From contig JAEZGS010000017.1 in NCBI GenBank assembly GCA_023437225.1, positions 310,001 through 374,000 on the forward strand: a stretch of 64,000 nt of DNA, given 5' to 3'. This document shows, in pieces, positions 7,983 through 17,168 of the stretch. Made by a program: the position numbers and the translations under genes. Every line of letters starts with the position of its first letter. Position 1 is the stretch's first letter. The notes beneath the pieces are model-generated. The model was not told where the DNA came from. It did no database searches and saw only the letters and a program-made list of their open reading frames with translations. Source of the DNA: Bacteroidota bacterium (GTDB lineage Bacteria; Bacteroidota; Bacteroidia; Chitinophagales; Chitinophagaceae).

Positions 7983-8847
7983 CATTGGGAGTAATGCAGC
8001 AAGATTGTTGATCACTGAAGTTGTTGAACATAATGGAAGCAAACCGGAATTTCAAAAGTTGAATCTCGTAAGAGTGCCGCTGCGCCTGGGCTTTGACGTA
8101 TTCGAAGACCAACGCATTTCCGAAGAAAGAGAAACCATGATCATGAAAACGATCAAAGCTTACAAGTATTTGCTGGACATCTATGAAGTCACAAATTGGA
8201 AGGCCTGCGCTACGTCCGCAATGCGTGATGCAAAAAACTCGAAAGAAATAATTGATAAAGTTGAAGCGGAAACGGGAATCCGTATTGAAGTAATTACAGG
8301 GGATACAGAAGCGAGCTATATCTATGAAAATCATATCGCAGAAAACCTCGACAAATTTCATTCTTATCTCTATGTTGATGTAGGCGGCGGAAGTACTGAA
8401 CTTACTTTTTTCAGACAGGGAGAACTTGCGTTTAAAAAATCTTTTAACATCGGAACCATTCGCTTATTGAAACACCAGGTGGATGAGTACACGTGGGACG
8501 AGATGCGCGACTATATTCGCCGCGAAACGCGTAATTATAACGACATAGTTGCAATTGGGTCCGGCGGCAATATCAACAAGGTTTTTTCTCTCTCTAAGAA
8601 AAAAGAAGGCAAACCACTGCACATCGAACAGATCAAAGATTATTATAAAGAATTAGGCAGCGTGTCGCTGGAAGACAGGATCCGTTTATATAAGCTTAAA
8701 GAAGACAGGGCAGATGTTATTGTTCCGGCGCTGCTCATTTACATGAATGTGATGAAATGGGCAAATATTGATGAGATATATGTACCTAAGATTGGTCTTG
8801 CGGACGGGTTGGTACAGCACCTGTATCATCAACTAAAAGCTAAGTAA
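7963..8847 (+). CDS. ppx: Exopolyphosphatase (Ppx/GppA family, short form)
   Basis: This 294-residue ASKHA-fold phosphatase degrades polyphosphate and/or pppGpp. Visible motifs are AIDIGSNAARLL at the start (phosphate 1), the P-loop DVGGGSTELTFF near residue 140, and GSGGNINKV near 205. It lacks the C-terminal HD domain of E. coli Ppx and so matches the short, two-domain form. It overlaps ppk1 by 20 bases, so synthesis and breakdown of polyphosphate are translated from one message. Confidence 0.93.
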   Translation: MRLAAIDIGSNAARLLITEVVEHNGSKPEFQKLNLVRVPLRLGFDVFEDQRISEERETMIMKTIKAYKYLLDIYEVTNWKACATSAMRDAKNSKEIIDKVEAETGIRIEVITGDTEASYIYENHIAENLDKFHSYLYVDVGGGSTELTFFRQGELAFKKSFNIGTIRLLKHQVDEYTWDEMRDYIRRETRNYNDIVAIGSGGNINKVFSLSKKKEGKPLHIEQIKDYYKELGSVSLEDRIRLYKLKEDRADVIVPALLIYMNVMKWANIDEIYVPKIGLADGLVQHLYHQLKAK

Positions 8848-8870
8848 ACCAGGTCTTCGGTTCATTCACT

Positions 8871-8878
8871 TAACTTTG
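8871..8878 (+). promoter_or_regulatory. -7 element of the panB promoter
   Basis: TAACTTTG lies 28 bases before the panB ATG in the short gap after ppx. No matching -33 TTG is evident. Confidence 0.55.
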
Positions 8879-8906
8879 CTGCTATTTCCAATTAACAAAA
8901 CTGCTC

Positions 8907-9722
8907 ATGAGCGTGAACAAAGAGATCAAGAAGATCACTACTAATACACTTCAAAAGATGAAACGAACGGGTGAAAAAATTTCTATGCTAACGGCATATG
9001 ATTTTTCTTTTGCCCGGATATTTGATGATGCAGGAATTGATGTTATCCTCGTTGGTGATTCAGCTTCAAATGTAATGGCGGGGCATGAAACCACTTTGCC
9101 GATAACTCTAGATCAGATCATCTATCATGCACAATCCGTGATACGCGGTGTACGAAGAAGCCTGGTGGTTGTTGACCTCCCTTTTGGATCTTATCAATCC
9201 AATTCCAAAGAAGCACTGGCATCGGCAATTCGTATTATGAAAGAGACCGGCGCACACGCCATCAAGTTAGAAGGTGGAAAAGAAGTGATCGATTCTGTGA
9301 AACTCATAGTAGCAGCTGGCGTACCTGTGATGGGACACCTTGGGTTAACTCCACAAAGCATCTACAAATTCGGCACATATTCGGTTCGGGCAAGGGAACA
9401 TGATGAAGCAGAGAAGCTCAAAGCAGATGCAGAGTTGTTGCAGGAAGCAGGATGCTTCGCCACAGTTCTCGAGAAGATACCCGCGTCTCTCGCTAAAGAA
9501 GTATCTGAGGCGTTATTAATTCCAACAATTGGTATTGGCGCAGGAAAACATTGCGATGGACAGGTTCTTGTAATGCACGATATGCTTGGAATTAATACCG
9601 AGTTCAAACCAAGATTTCTTCGTCAGTACCTGAACATGCATGAACAAATAACGGGCGCGGTACAACATTATATTGAAGACGTGAAGACACGCGATTTCCC
9701 AAATGAGAAAGAACAATATTAA
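8907..9722 (+). CDS. panB: 3-methyl-2-oxobutanoate hydroxymethyltransferase
   Basis: PanB transfers a hydroxymethyl group from methylene-tetrahydrofolate to 2-oxoisovalerate, the first committed step of pantothenate synthesis. The 271-residue protein shows the family signatures MLTAYDFSFARIFDDAG, the metal ligands Asp51 (LVGDSASNV), Asp90 (VVDLPFGSY) and Glu122 (KLEGG), and GLTPQS. Length is normal. Its pathway partners panC and panD are about 44 kb away in this window. The ALDH gene follows after 18 bases and is probably cotranscribed. Confidence 0.97.
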   Translation: MSVNKEIKKITTNTLQKMKRTGEKISMLTAYDFSFARIFDDAGIDVILVGDSASNVMAGHETTLPITLDQIIYHAQSVIRGVRRSLVVVDLPFGSYQSNSKEALASAIRIMKETGAHAIKLEGGKEVIDSVKLIVAAGVPVMGHLGLTPQSIYKFGTYSVRAREHDEAEKLKADAELLQEAGCFATVLEKIPASLAKEVSEALLIPTIGIGAGKHCDGQVLVMHDMLGINTEFKPRFLRQYLNMHEQITGAVQHYIEDVKTRDFPNEKEQY

Positions 9723-9740
9723 GAGCACAACTTCCACTCT

Positions 9741-11264
9741 ATGCATTTTTTAGAAGCATTTAAACTTGAACAAAATAATACTGGTGTATCTACGGGTAAC
9801 AATTGGCTTGAAGGAAAAGGTGAACTTTTAACCTCCCACTCTCCTGTCGACGGCAAGATGATTGGCTCAGTGCGGTCAGCTTCCATGGAGGAATACGACC
9901 ACACTGTAAATCAGGCGGGGATTGCTTTTGAGCAATGGCGCATGTGGACCGCACCAGCCCGTGGTGAAGTTGTGCGACAAATCGGTGTTGCATTGCGGAA
10001 GTACAAAGAACCGCTCGGCAAACTCGTTTCATATGAAATGGGAAAGAGCTTGCAGGAAGGTTACGGAGAGGTACAGGAGATGATTGATATCTGCGACTTT
10101 GCCGTCGGTTTGTCCAGGCAGCTATATGGATTAACGATGCATTCGGAAAGACCGGGTCACAGGATGTATGAACAATGGCATCCGCTTGGACCTGTTGCCA
10201 TCATTTCTGCCTTTAACTTCCCTGTTGCAGTGTGGAGCTGGAATGCAATGTTAGCATGGGTTTGCGGCAATACTTGTATTTGGAAGCCTTCTGAGAAAAC
10301 ACCGCTTTGTGCCATTGCATGCCAACAGATCATTAGTGAAGTGTTTGTAAATAACGGCGTCCCGGAGGGGGTTTCCAACCTCGTCTGCGGTCAAAGGAAT
10401 ATCGGAGAAGCGATGGCATCAGACCCTCGCATTCCGCTGGTTTCGGCCACCGGCTCAACACGCATGGGAAAATCGGTCGGCGCAGCTGTAGCCGCAAGGC
10501 TTGGACGCTCTATCCTTGAGCTTGGTGGAAATAACGCCATCATAATAACCGAAGATGCCGACCTTGACATTGCAATCATCGGAAGTCTTTTTGGCGCTGT
10601 AGGCACTGCCGGCCAGCGCTGCACAACAACGCGCCGACTCATCATTCATTCATCGGTATACGATCAGGTAAAATCAAAGCTGGTAACAGCCTATGGTCAG
10701 CTACGTATAGGAAATCCGCTTGAAGAAAGTAACCACGTCGGGCCGTTGATCGATAAGGATGCAGTAGAGCAATACCTCAAAGCGATTGAAAAATGTAAAG
10801 CAGAGGGAGGATCATTCATTGTAGAAGGCGGCGTTCTTAGCGGCGATGGATTTGAAAGTGGCTGCTATGTGAAGCCATGCATTGCAGAGGTAACGCCTCA
10901 ATCGGAAATTGTGAAGCATGAGACATTTGCGCCAATCCTGTATTTACTAAAATATGAGAAGATTGAAGAAGCCATCGCAATACAGAACGGTGTTCCGCAG
11001 GGCTTGTCTTCATCCATCATGACGCTTAACCTAAGGGAAGCGGAGCTTTTCCTTTCTGCAGCCGGTAGTGATTGCGGTATAGCCAATGTGAACATTGGGA
11101 CATCCGGCGCGGAAATAGGTGGCGCCTTCGGCGGAGAGAAAGAAACTGGCGGTGGCAGGGAGAGCGGCAGTGATTCCTGGAAAGCTTATATGCGCAGACA
11201 AACGAATACCATCAACTATTCAACGAAGCTGCCATTGGCCCAGGGCATCAAATTCCATGTATAA
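9741..11264 (+). CDS. amaB: ALDH7-type dehydrogenase, likely alpha-aminoadipic semialdehyde (piperideine-6-carboxylate) dehydrogenase
   Basis: The 507-residue protein matches the ALDH7A1/AmaB subfamily: NWLEGKGELLTSHSPVDGK at the start, Asn159 in ISAFNFPVAVW, general base Glu260 in ILELGGNN and nucleophile Cys294 in GTAGQRCTTTRR. The family oxidises alpha-aminoadipate semialdehyde formed in lysine breakdown. No other lysine-catabolic gene is nearby, so the substrate rests on similarity alone. It follows panB closely on the same strand; a metabolic link to pantothenate is not apparent. Confidence 0.85.
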   Translation: MHFLEAFKLEQNNTGVSTGNNWLEGKGELLTSHSPVDGKMIGSVRSASMEEYDHTVNQAGIAFEQWRMWTAPARGEVVRQIGVALRKYKEPLGKLVSYEMGKSLQEGYGEVQEMIDICDFAVGLSRQLYGLTMHSERPGHRMYEQWHPLGPVAIISAFNFPVAVWSWNAMLAWVCGNTCIWKPSEKTPLCAIACQQIISEVFVNNGVPEGVSNLVCGQRNIGEAMASDPRIPLVSATGSTRMGKSVGAAVAARLGRSILELGGNNAIIITEDADLDIAIIGSLFGAVGTAGQRCTTTRRLIIHSSVYDQVKSKLVTAYGQLRIGNPLEESNHVGPLIDKDAVEQYLKAIEKCKAEGGSFIVEGGVLSGDGFESGCYVKPCIAEVTPQSEIVKHETFAPILYLLKYEKIEEAIAIQNGVPQGLSSSIMTLNLREAELFLSAAGSDCGIANVNIGTSGAEIGGAFGGEKETGGGRESGSDSWKAYMRRQTNTINYSTKLPLAQGIKFHV

Positions 11265-11346
11265 CGCCCAAATTCCTACATGTTTCTGCAGTTAGTTGAA
11301 AATATATAGCAATTGCTTTCGTTATGAAGGCTGGAAATTCCAATCT

Positions 11347-12774
11347 ATGAAAAGATGTTTACCCCTCTTTATAGGGATGATATTGCTGATCCCTGCATTT
11401 TCCCTTGCTCAATTACGCGTTGCTGTTATTGGCGGCCCACACAAGGCGTCCGTTAAGGAAAATTTGAATCCATATTACGATAGTACTGTGTCCCAGTCTT
11501 TTGGGTCGCGCAATAGTTTTCATGTTGGCGTTTTAATAGACGTTCCATTGAGCAACAGTAACAAATGGTTTTTTCAGCCGGGCATCCTCTATTTTGGAAA
11601 GGGTCGCAGTTACGTGCAGGGCTTCGATACCAGCGGTATTCCTGCCCCCGATACGTCAAACAGGCAGTCGACCTTATCGACCAATTATATCGAGGTTCCA
11701 TTAAATATTGCTTACAAATTCAGCTTAGGTCCGAAGGCTTCCTTCCTTCTGAGCGCAGGGCCATACGTTTCCTTTTTTTATAATGGAAAAGAAAAAACCG
11801 AAACCCGTCTTTATCCTTCAAACAAGTTTGAATCGGTAGAAAAGAACGTGGAGGTTGGTAATGAGATCGGCAAAGCCAAAACCTTCGACTTTGGTTTCAA
11901 TGCTCGAGCGGGCTTTGAGCTGGGATCATTGACGCTCACTGGTTTTTATACAAGGGGACTCACCGATTTTTACAGGCAATCCTACGCAACAAACATGAAA
12001 CACCAGGTGGTAGGTGCTTCTATTGGATTCTATCTCAATAAGAAAAGCCCGACCGTTGTGTTGCCTAAAGACTCTGATAAGGACGGTATTGTGGATACAG
12101 ACGATGATTGTCCAACGGAAGCTGGAGCACTGGTCACAGGTGGATGTCCCGATAGCGACAATGACGGCGTTGCCGATAAAAACGATAAATGTCCACAGGT
12201 TGCAGGACTCACGAGATACCAGGGTTGCCCGATTCCTGATGCTGATAAGGACGGCATCAACGATGAAGAAGATCAATGCCCCAATGCTCCGGGACTTGCG
12301 GAATTCAAAGGATGCCCTGAACCGGATCGCGACAAAGATGGCGTGAACGATCGGATCGACAGGTGTCCCGATCAGCCCGGTTCGGCATTGAACAATGGCT
12401 GTCCTGAGATAGCAAAAGAAGTTAAGGAAAAAATAGAAATAGCCGCTAAGCAGATATTGTTTGAGACCGCAAGCGACAAACTTAAACCCTCGTCTTTTGA
12501 AGCCATTGAAGAAGTGGTTGCTTTAATGAAGCAGGATAGCTCCTTAAGATTGATTATTTCGGGGCATACGGACAATGTAGGAGACGAAACTGCTAATCAA
12601 ATGTTGTCGGAAAAACGCGCAACTGCTGTTCGAACCGCCGTAATCGAACGGGGAATTTCTGAACAGCGTGTAAAGGCCACGGGATATGGTGAATCTCAAC
12701 CGATTGACTCCAACGATAATCCGGAGGGAAGAAGCAGGAACCGTCGCGTTGAACTGAAGTTGGAAAATAATTAA
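11347..12774 (+). CDS. OmpA-family outer membrane protein with TSP3 calcium-binding repeats
   Basis: The 475-residue protein has a signal peptide (MKRCLPLFIGMILLIPAFSLAQ), an N-terminal beta-barrel region to about residue 230, four thrombospondin type-3 repeats (DxDxDGxxDxxDxCP) at roughly 241-355, and a C-terminal OmpA peptidoglycan-binding domain at 370-475 with SGHTDNVGD, LSEKRATAVRTAV and RNRRVELK. It would tether the outer membrane to peptidoglycan, the repeats acting as a calcium-stiffened spacer. The longer frame starting with TTG at 11296 would bury the signal peptide, so ATG 11347 is chosen. It is probably a single gene: a hairpin follows at 12843. Confidence 0.92.
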   Translation: MKRCLPLFIGMILLIPAFSLAQLRVAVIGGPHKASVKENLNPYYDSTVSQSFGSRNSFHVGVLIDVPLSNSNKWFFQPGILYFGKGRSYVQGFDTSGIPAPDTSNRQSTLSTNYIEVPLNIAYKFSLGPKASFLLSAGPYVSFFYNGKEKTETRLYPSNKFESVEKNVEVGNEIGKAKTFDFGFNARAGFELGSLTLTGFYTRGLTDFYRQSYATNMKHQVVGASIGFYLNKKSPTVVLPKDSDKDGIVDTDDDCPTEAGALVTGGCPDSDNDGVADKNDKCPQVAGLTRYQGCPIPDADKDGINDEEDQCPNAPGLAEFKGCPEPDRDKDGVNDRIDRCPDQPGSALNNGCPEIAKEVKEKIEIAAKQILFETASDKLKPSSFEAIEEVVALMKQDSSLRLIISGHTDNVGDETANQMLSEKRATAVRTAVIERGISEQRVKATGYGESQPIDSNDNPEGRSRNRRVELKLENN

Positions 12775-12842
12775 CCTTGCAACATCGACCGCTCATGTAA
12801 TTTTGTGATCGTATGGCATGATTTTGCCTAGATTCACGCGTT

Positions 12843-12864
12843 TGGGGGATCACTCCCCCATTTT
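12843..12864 (+). terminator. Terminator after the OmpA-family gene
   Basis: TGGGGG (12843-12848) pairs with CCCCCA (12855-12860) across a 6-base loop and is followed by TTTT. It lies in the 180-base gap before the subtilase gene; the rest of that gap is A-rich leader with no recognised site. Confidence 0.55.
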
Positions 12865-12954
12865 CGTTAACAACAATTAAAATCTTTTCAATAACTGTTT
12901 AAGTTCCAACTAAAAAAGCAACTTAAGCATCTAAAGAGAACTAAAAAAACAGGC

Positions 12955-14661
12955 ATGAGTAATTTGGTTAGAGTATCCATGGTGGCTATAGGATTAATTG
13001 CAGGAGGTTCCATAGCTAACGCGCAATTAGCACAGAAACGTACCAATGTTGAAGTTCCGAAGGGATGGCATCTTCTCGACAAATCCGAGGACGGATTCCA
13101 GGGCATTAGCCTTAACAAAGCTTATTCTTTTATCAAATCAAAAAACTTAAAGGGAAAGACAGTCGTTGTAGCGGTCATCGATTCCGGAGTCGACACGTTA
13201 CATGAAGATCTTAAACCGGTATTATGGCGTAACCCGAAAGAGATACCAGGTAATGGTATCGATGACGACAAAAACGGCTATGTGGATGACGTTTATGGAT
13301 GGAATTTTATCGGGGGAAAAGACGGTCGTAATGTTAAACAGGACTCCTATGAGGGAGCCCGTTTTTATCATGCAAATAAGACAAGGTTTGAATCGGTAGA
13401 TACAACAACTCTTAGCGTTGAAGATAAAGTGCTTTATAAAAGCTGGTTGAAAGCAAAGAAGAATGTGCTGGGAGGTGATGAGGAAGGAATGGTGGATCTG
13501 TCAATGTTGAAGAAAGCGTTCAATGCCGCGGTTCGCAGTGATAGCATCATACGTCTTGCACTGGGTAAGGAAACCTATACTGGTAATGATTTGGACAAGT
13601 TCGTTCCTGGTAATAATTCTGAGAAAGGTGCAAAAGGAGGTTTTCTGTATTTGCTTAAGGCAAATGAGCAAATGGAATCAACCAACAAGGAATTCCTCGA
13701 AGGATTTGGTGAATATGTAAGCGGCCAGGAACGCAAAGCTGAAGCGAAAGAAAAGGCACCCCGCAATTATCGCGCGGAAATAGTGCAGGATAATGAAAAT
13801 GACATCAATGATCGTTACTATGGCAACCCTGATGTAATGGCTTCCACACCGTTTCATGGAACGCATGTGTCAGGAATCATTGCTGCGGTTCGTGACAATC
13901 AGAAAGGAATTAATGGCATTGCCGACAATGTGCAGATCATGATGATCCGTGCTGTCCCGGATGGTGATGAACATGACAAAGATATTGCATTGGGCATCCG
14001 CTATGCGGTAGACAATGGCGCAAAGGTTATCAACATGAGCTTTGGAAAAGAGTTTTCGCCGCAGAAGAAATGGGTAGATGAAGCCGTAATGTATGCTGAA
14101 AGCAAAGGTGTACTATTGGTTCATGCTGCTGGTAATAGTGCCAAGAATGTAGACTCTTCCGATAATTTTCCTAGCCCAATTTACTTTGCTTCCGCTTCAA
14201 AAGCGAACAACTGGATCACGGTTGGAGCAAGTGGTGATGAAAGTCTCGGTGGCGTAGCCGCTAATTTTTCAAATTATGGCAAGGAGCAGGTGGACGTTTT
14301 TGCACCTGGAGTGAAGATATATTCGACAGTGCCCGGTGGCGATGCTTACGGATTTGCAAATGGTACAAGCATGGCCTCCCCTGTTGTGGCGGGAACCGCG
14401 GCGCTATTGATGTCTTATTTTCCTTCGCTATCTGCCCAGGAGATTAAATACAGTATTGAAAAATCTGCACAGTCGCCCGGTATAAAAGTTAGCGTACCAG
14501 GAGTTGATCGTGAAGTGGATCTGAGCGAGATCAGCAGAACCGGTGGAGTTATCAATGCATACGAAGCGGCGAAGATTGCGGCTCAACTTGAAGAAAGCAA
14601 GAAAACTAAGCAGACAAGAAAGGCACCCAAACAGGTGTTGAAGAATAAAGCGAACGACTAA
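12955..14661 (+). CDS. Secreted S8 family serine peptidase (subtilisin-like)
   Basis: The 568-residue protein has a signal peptide (MSNLVRVSMVAIGLIAGGSIANAQ) and the subtilase triad: Asp76 in VVAVIDSGVDT, His301 in FHGTHVSGI and Ser472 in NGTSMASPVVAG, with oxyanion Asn393 in AAGNS. About 225 residues separate Asp and His, far more than the roughly 35 of subtilisin; the insert is charged and helical. Such inserts occur in the Bacteroidota subgroup of this family. The C-terminus ends in a basic tail (KKTKQTRKAPKQVLKNKAND) and has no PorSS-type sorting domain. It is probably periplasmic or outer-membrane located; substrate unknown. Confidence 0.93.
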   Translation: MSNLVRVSMVAIGLIAGGSIANAQLAQKRTNVEVPKGWHLLDKSEDGFQGISLNKAYSFIKSKNLKGKTVVVAVIDSGVDTLHEDLKPVLWRNPKEIPGNGIDDDKNGYVDDVYGWNFIGGKDGRNVKQDSYEGARFYHANKTRFESVDTTTLSVEDKVLYKSWLKAKKNVLGGDEEGMVDLSMLKKAFNAAVRSDSIIRLALGKETYTGNDLDKFVPGNNSEKGAKGGFLYLLKANEQMESTNKEFLEGFGEYVSGQERKAEAKEKAPRNYRAEIVQDNENDINDRYYGNPDVMASTPFHGTHVSGIIAAVRDNQKGINGIADNVQIMMIRAVPDGDEHDKDIALGIRYAVDNGAKVINMSFGKEFSPQKKWVDEAVMYAESKGVLLVHAAGNSAKNVDSSDNFPSPIYFASASKANNWITVGASGDESLGGVAANFSNYGKEQVDVFAPGVKIYSTVPGGDAYGFANGTSMASPVVAGTAALLMSYFPSLSAQEIKYSIEKSAQSPGIKVSVPGVDREVDLSEISRTGGVINAYEAAKIAAQLEESKKTKQTRKAPKQVLKNKAND

Positions 14662-14666
14662 TTTTC

Positions 14667-14694
14667 GATTTGAGAATTTAGATTTGGGAATGAA
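14667..14694 (+). repeat. Degenerate 7-base repeats after the subtilase stop
   Basis: Five bases after the stop the sequence can be cut into GATTTGA, GAATTTA, GATTTGG and GAATGAA, four related heptamers in register. It resembles the arrays at 26532, 33135 and 33880. Confidence 0.45.
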
Positions 14695-14698
14695 ATGA

Positions 14699-14729
14699 AG
14701 GCTGCTCATTTGAGCGGCCTTTTTCTTTT
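14699..14729 (+). terminator. Intrinsic terminator after the subtilase gene
   Basis: AGGCTGCTC (14699-14707) pairs with GAGCGGCCT (14712-14720) with one G-T pair around the loop ATTT, followed by TTTTCTTTT. This is a strong Rho-independent terminator. Confidence 0.85.
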
Positions 14730-14765
14730 GTGGTTTATTGATTTAATTTGTTGAAAACATGCACC

Positions 14766-15275
14766 ATGGTTACCATTGCCAACTGTAAAGTACCCGCTCA
14801 TTATGAAAACTACGTTAAGGCTAATAAAGAGCAAGATCTAATAGACGCACTTGAAGCCAGCGATAAACGGTTCCGAAAGCTTGCAAAGAAGATCGGAAAT
14901 AAAAAAGCTGACCATGCGTATGCCGAAGGAAAATGGACATTGAAGGAACTGTTGCAACATATTATTGATGCCGAAAGAGTATTTGCTTACCGTGCTCTCA
15001 CTTTCTCCCGCAAAGACACAACGTCCCTGCCTGGTTTCGACGAAAATCAGTGGGCTGCCAATTCAAAAGCGTCGGCGCGTGATTGGGACGACCTTGTTGA
15101 GGAGTATAAATGCCTGCGCAATTCAACAATATCGATGTTTCAGGGATTTGATGAAGAACAATTATTACAAACAGGAACCGCCAACGGACACGAGGTAAAC
15201 GTTATTGGCTTTGGCTTTGTCACCGCCGGTCATCTGCAACATCACTGTAATATCATTAAAGAGCGATACATGTAA
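14766..15275 (+). CDS. DinB-like (DinB_2) putative metal-dependent protein
   Basis: The 169-residue protein has the DinB/YfiT four-helix pattern: KWTLKELLQHIIDAERVFAYR in helix 2 with a metal-ligand His, and the C-terminal AGHLQHHCNIIKERYM, which supplies the HxxxH-type His residues. Members include thiol transferases and proteins of unknown role; the substrate here cannot be told. The ATG at 14766 is preferred to the TTG at 14748. A strong terminator lies upstream, so it has its own promoter. It converges with the DUF2520 gene. Confidence 0.8.
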   Translation: MVTIANCKVPAHYENYVKANKEQDLIDALEASDKRFRKLAKKIGNKKADHAYAEGKWTLKELLQHIIDAERVFAYRALTFSRKDTTSLPGFDENQWAANSKASARDWDDLVEEYKCLRNSTISMFQGFDEEQLLQTGTANGHEVNVIGFGFVTAGHLQHHCNIIKERYM

Positions 15276-15292
15276 TTGTATCGATTATCGCC

Positions 15293-16069
15293 TCAAGCAT
15301 CTGTATTTTGTTTGAACCAATCAAGTATCTCAAGGCTCATCGTCTTGTATAAAACCGAGAGATCCGGTTCGTCTTCCAATGACGAAAGATGTTTTTCGAT
15401 CGTGGTCATATCACCGCGAATGGCAGGCCCCGTCTGCAATGCAGCAGGTGATTCTTCTTTAAGACGGATCGCTGTTTCTTTTATCAATGGCAATAGAACA
15501 CCGAAGTCAAGGGAGTTGTCGTCAAGGAATTTTTCAGCTCTCGCGTAGAGATAGTTGGTAAAATTACTTACCAGCACAGCACCTATGTGCAACTTCATGC
15601 GTTCATCGGTATTGACGGCATATACAATATCCGACAATTGACCTGCTACGTCCTGTAAGATCGCAAGGTTTTCAGCGTTATTGGCTTCAAGCATAAACGG
15701 AATAACCGGTACGCGTATCATTTCTTTTCTCAACGACTGGAGCGGATAGAGTACGCCATGATTGAGACTAACGTTTTCCAATACGTTCATGGGAACCGAC
15801 CCTGCAGTATGAACGATCAGCTTATCTTCAAGCTGAAGCCATTCATGCATACCATACAGTGAAGTGTCGCTCATGCTTGCGATGTATAAGTCGGCACTCA
15901 TATCAATTTCTGTGGCAACATGCGTATGAACAGCGCTCACTTCATTGGCAAGTTGCGCGGCGTCATGTGCATTTCTGCTGTAAACCTGTACGATCTCATG
16001 ATTGTTTTGTTTAAGCAATCGAGATAATACAGTGGCTACATTTCCGGATCCTAACATTACAATACGCAT
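15293..16069 (-). CDS. Rossmann-fold DUF2520 oxidoreductase-like protein
   Basis: The 258-residue protein begins MRIVMLGSGNVATVLSRLL, a nucleotide-binding GxGxxA fold, and continues with a helical C-domain (LHIGAVLVSNFTNYLYARAEKFL) as in the Rossmann-like/DUF2520 family related to pyrroline-5-carboxylate and 2-dehydropantoate reductases. The cofactor is probably NADP. No substrate is known. It diverges from the hydrolase gene at 16112 across 42 bases. Confidence 0.85.
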   Translation of the reverse strand: MRIVMLGSGNVATVLSRLLKQNNHEIVQVYSRNAHDAAQLANEVSAVHTHVATEIDMSADLYIASMSDTSLYGMHEWLQLEDKLIVHTAGSVPMNVLENVSLNHGVLYPLQSLRKEMIRVPVIPFMLEANNAENLAILQDVAGQLSDIVYAVNTDERMKLHIGAVLVSNFTNYLYARAEKFLDDNSLDFGVLLPLIKETAIRLKEESPAALQTGPAIRGDMTTIEKHLSSLEDEPDLSVLYKTMSLEILDWFKQNTDA

Positions 16070-16111
16070 ATAGGTAACTTTATTCTTAATTTTAGAACTG
16101 GATAATTCAAG

Positions 16112-16963
16112 ATGAAGTTAGCACAAAAATTAGCGATCAATTACGTACGTGCAAGGCTTAATATTCTGGCAGTACTTTCAAGAAGGAAAGCGGCTAAAGA
16201 AGCGTTCAAACTTTTTTGTACACCCTATCGCAAGCCAAAACATCGGACCCCTCCAATTTTCGATGTAGCAGAAAAATTATCATTTGTTCTTGAACGCAAA
16301 GTAGTTCGGGGCTACCGTTGGAACCATTCTTCTGCAAAGAAAGTAGCCATCGTACACGGCTTTGAGTCATTCTCAAATAACTTCGACAGGTACATCAGTC
16401 TCCTCGTCAAAAAAGGCGTAGAGGTTATTGCATTTGATGCACCTGCACACGGGCGCTCAGAAGGCCGACAGGTCAACCTGCCCATGTATGTTGCCATGCT
16501 CCAAAAGGTGAATGAGCTATACGGTCCTATCGATGCATTCCTTGGGCATTCATTCGGCGGACAGGCTATAACGCATTTTATGGAAACTATTCCTGATAAC
16601 GAAAGGATGAAGGCAGTGCTGATTGCTCCGGCGACAGAAACCAAAACATCTATTGACCTGATGTTCCAGTTCCTGCAACTCGGCGCCGATGTGCGCAAGG
16701 AGTTTGACCAGCTGATTTATGAAAAAGGCGGCGTATGGCCAGAACACTATTCGGTTGTGCGGACATTGAAGCACATTAAAGGAAAGATCTTATGGTTTCA
16801 TGATGAAGATGATGAACTTACTCCATTGAAGGACGCGCTGCGCGCCCGCGATGCTGGGCACGAGAATCTTGAATTTGTAATAACGCGTGGCCTCGGGCAC
16901 AGAAAGATCTATCGTGAGAATAAAGTGGTCAAGCGGGCAGTTGAGTTCCTGACGGAAGGCTGA
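16112..16963 (+). CDS. Alpha/beta hydrolase (serine esterase/lipase-like)
   Basis: This 283-residue alpha/beta hydrolase shows the nucleophile elbow GHSFGG with Ser147, the acid in DEDDELTP (Asp234 likely) and the catalytic His263 in RGLGHRKIY. The oxyanion region is VHGFES. There is no signal peptide. It resembles the uncharacterised lysophospholipase/esterase group with the DAPAHGRSEG strand. Substrate unknown. tRNA-Arg follows on the same strand. Confidence 0.88.
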   Translation: MKLAQKLAINYVRARLNILAVLSRRKAAKEAFKLFCTPYRKPKHRTPPIFDVAEKLSFVLERKVVRGYRWNHSSAKKVAIVHGFESFSNNFDRYISLLVKKGVEVIAFDAPAHGRSEGRQVNLPMYVAMLQKVNELYGPIDAFLGHSFGGQAITHFMETIPDNERMKAVLIAPATETKTSIDLMFQFLQLGADVRKEFDQLIYEKGGVWPEHYSVVRTLKHIKGKILWFHDEDDELTPLKDALRARDAGHENLEFVITRGLGHRKIYRENKVVKRAVEFLTEG

Positions 16964-17004
16964 ATACCAGATACAGAATGCAGGTCATTTATAGGAAAAG
17001 GAAA

Positions 17005-17037
17005 TTTCTGAGTATACGAGCAGAATCCTTACTTTTG
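17005..17037 (+). promoter_or_regulatory. Promoter of tRNA-Arg
   Basis: TACTTTTG at 17030-17037 is an exact -7 element. A -33-like TTTCTG lies at 17005-17010, 19 bases upstream. The tRNA begins 18 bases after the -7 element. Confidence 0.65.
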
Positions 17038-17055
17038 CAAACTCCAAAAGAGACC

Positions 17056-17129
<74 letters not shown>

Positions 17130-17137
17130 CTGATACA

Positions 17138-17166
17138 AACGCCCGCGTACAACGTGGGCGTTTTTT
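17138..17166 (+). terminator. Terminator after tRNA-Arg
   Basis: AACGCCCGCG (17138-17147) pairs with CGTGGGCGTT (17153-17162) with one G-T pair around TACAA, followed by TTTT. It also lies just past the stop of the convergent gene ending at 17169 and might serve both strands. Confidence 0.85.
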
Positions 17167-17168
17167 AA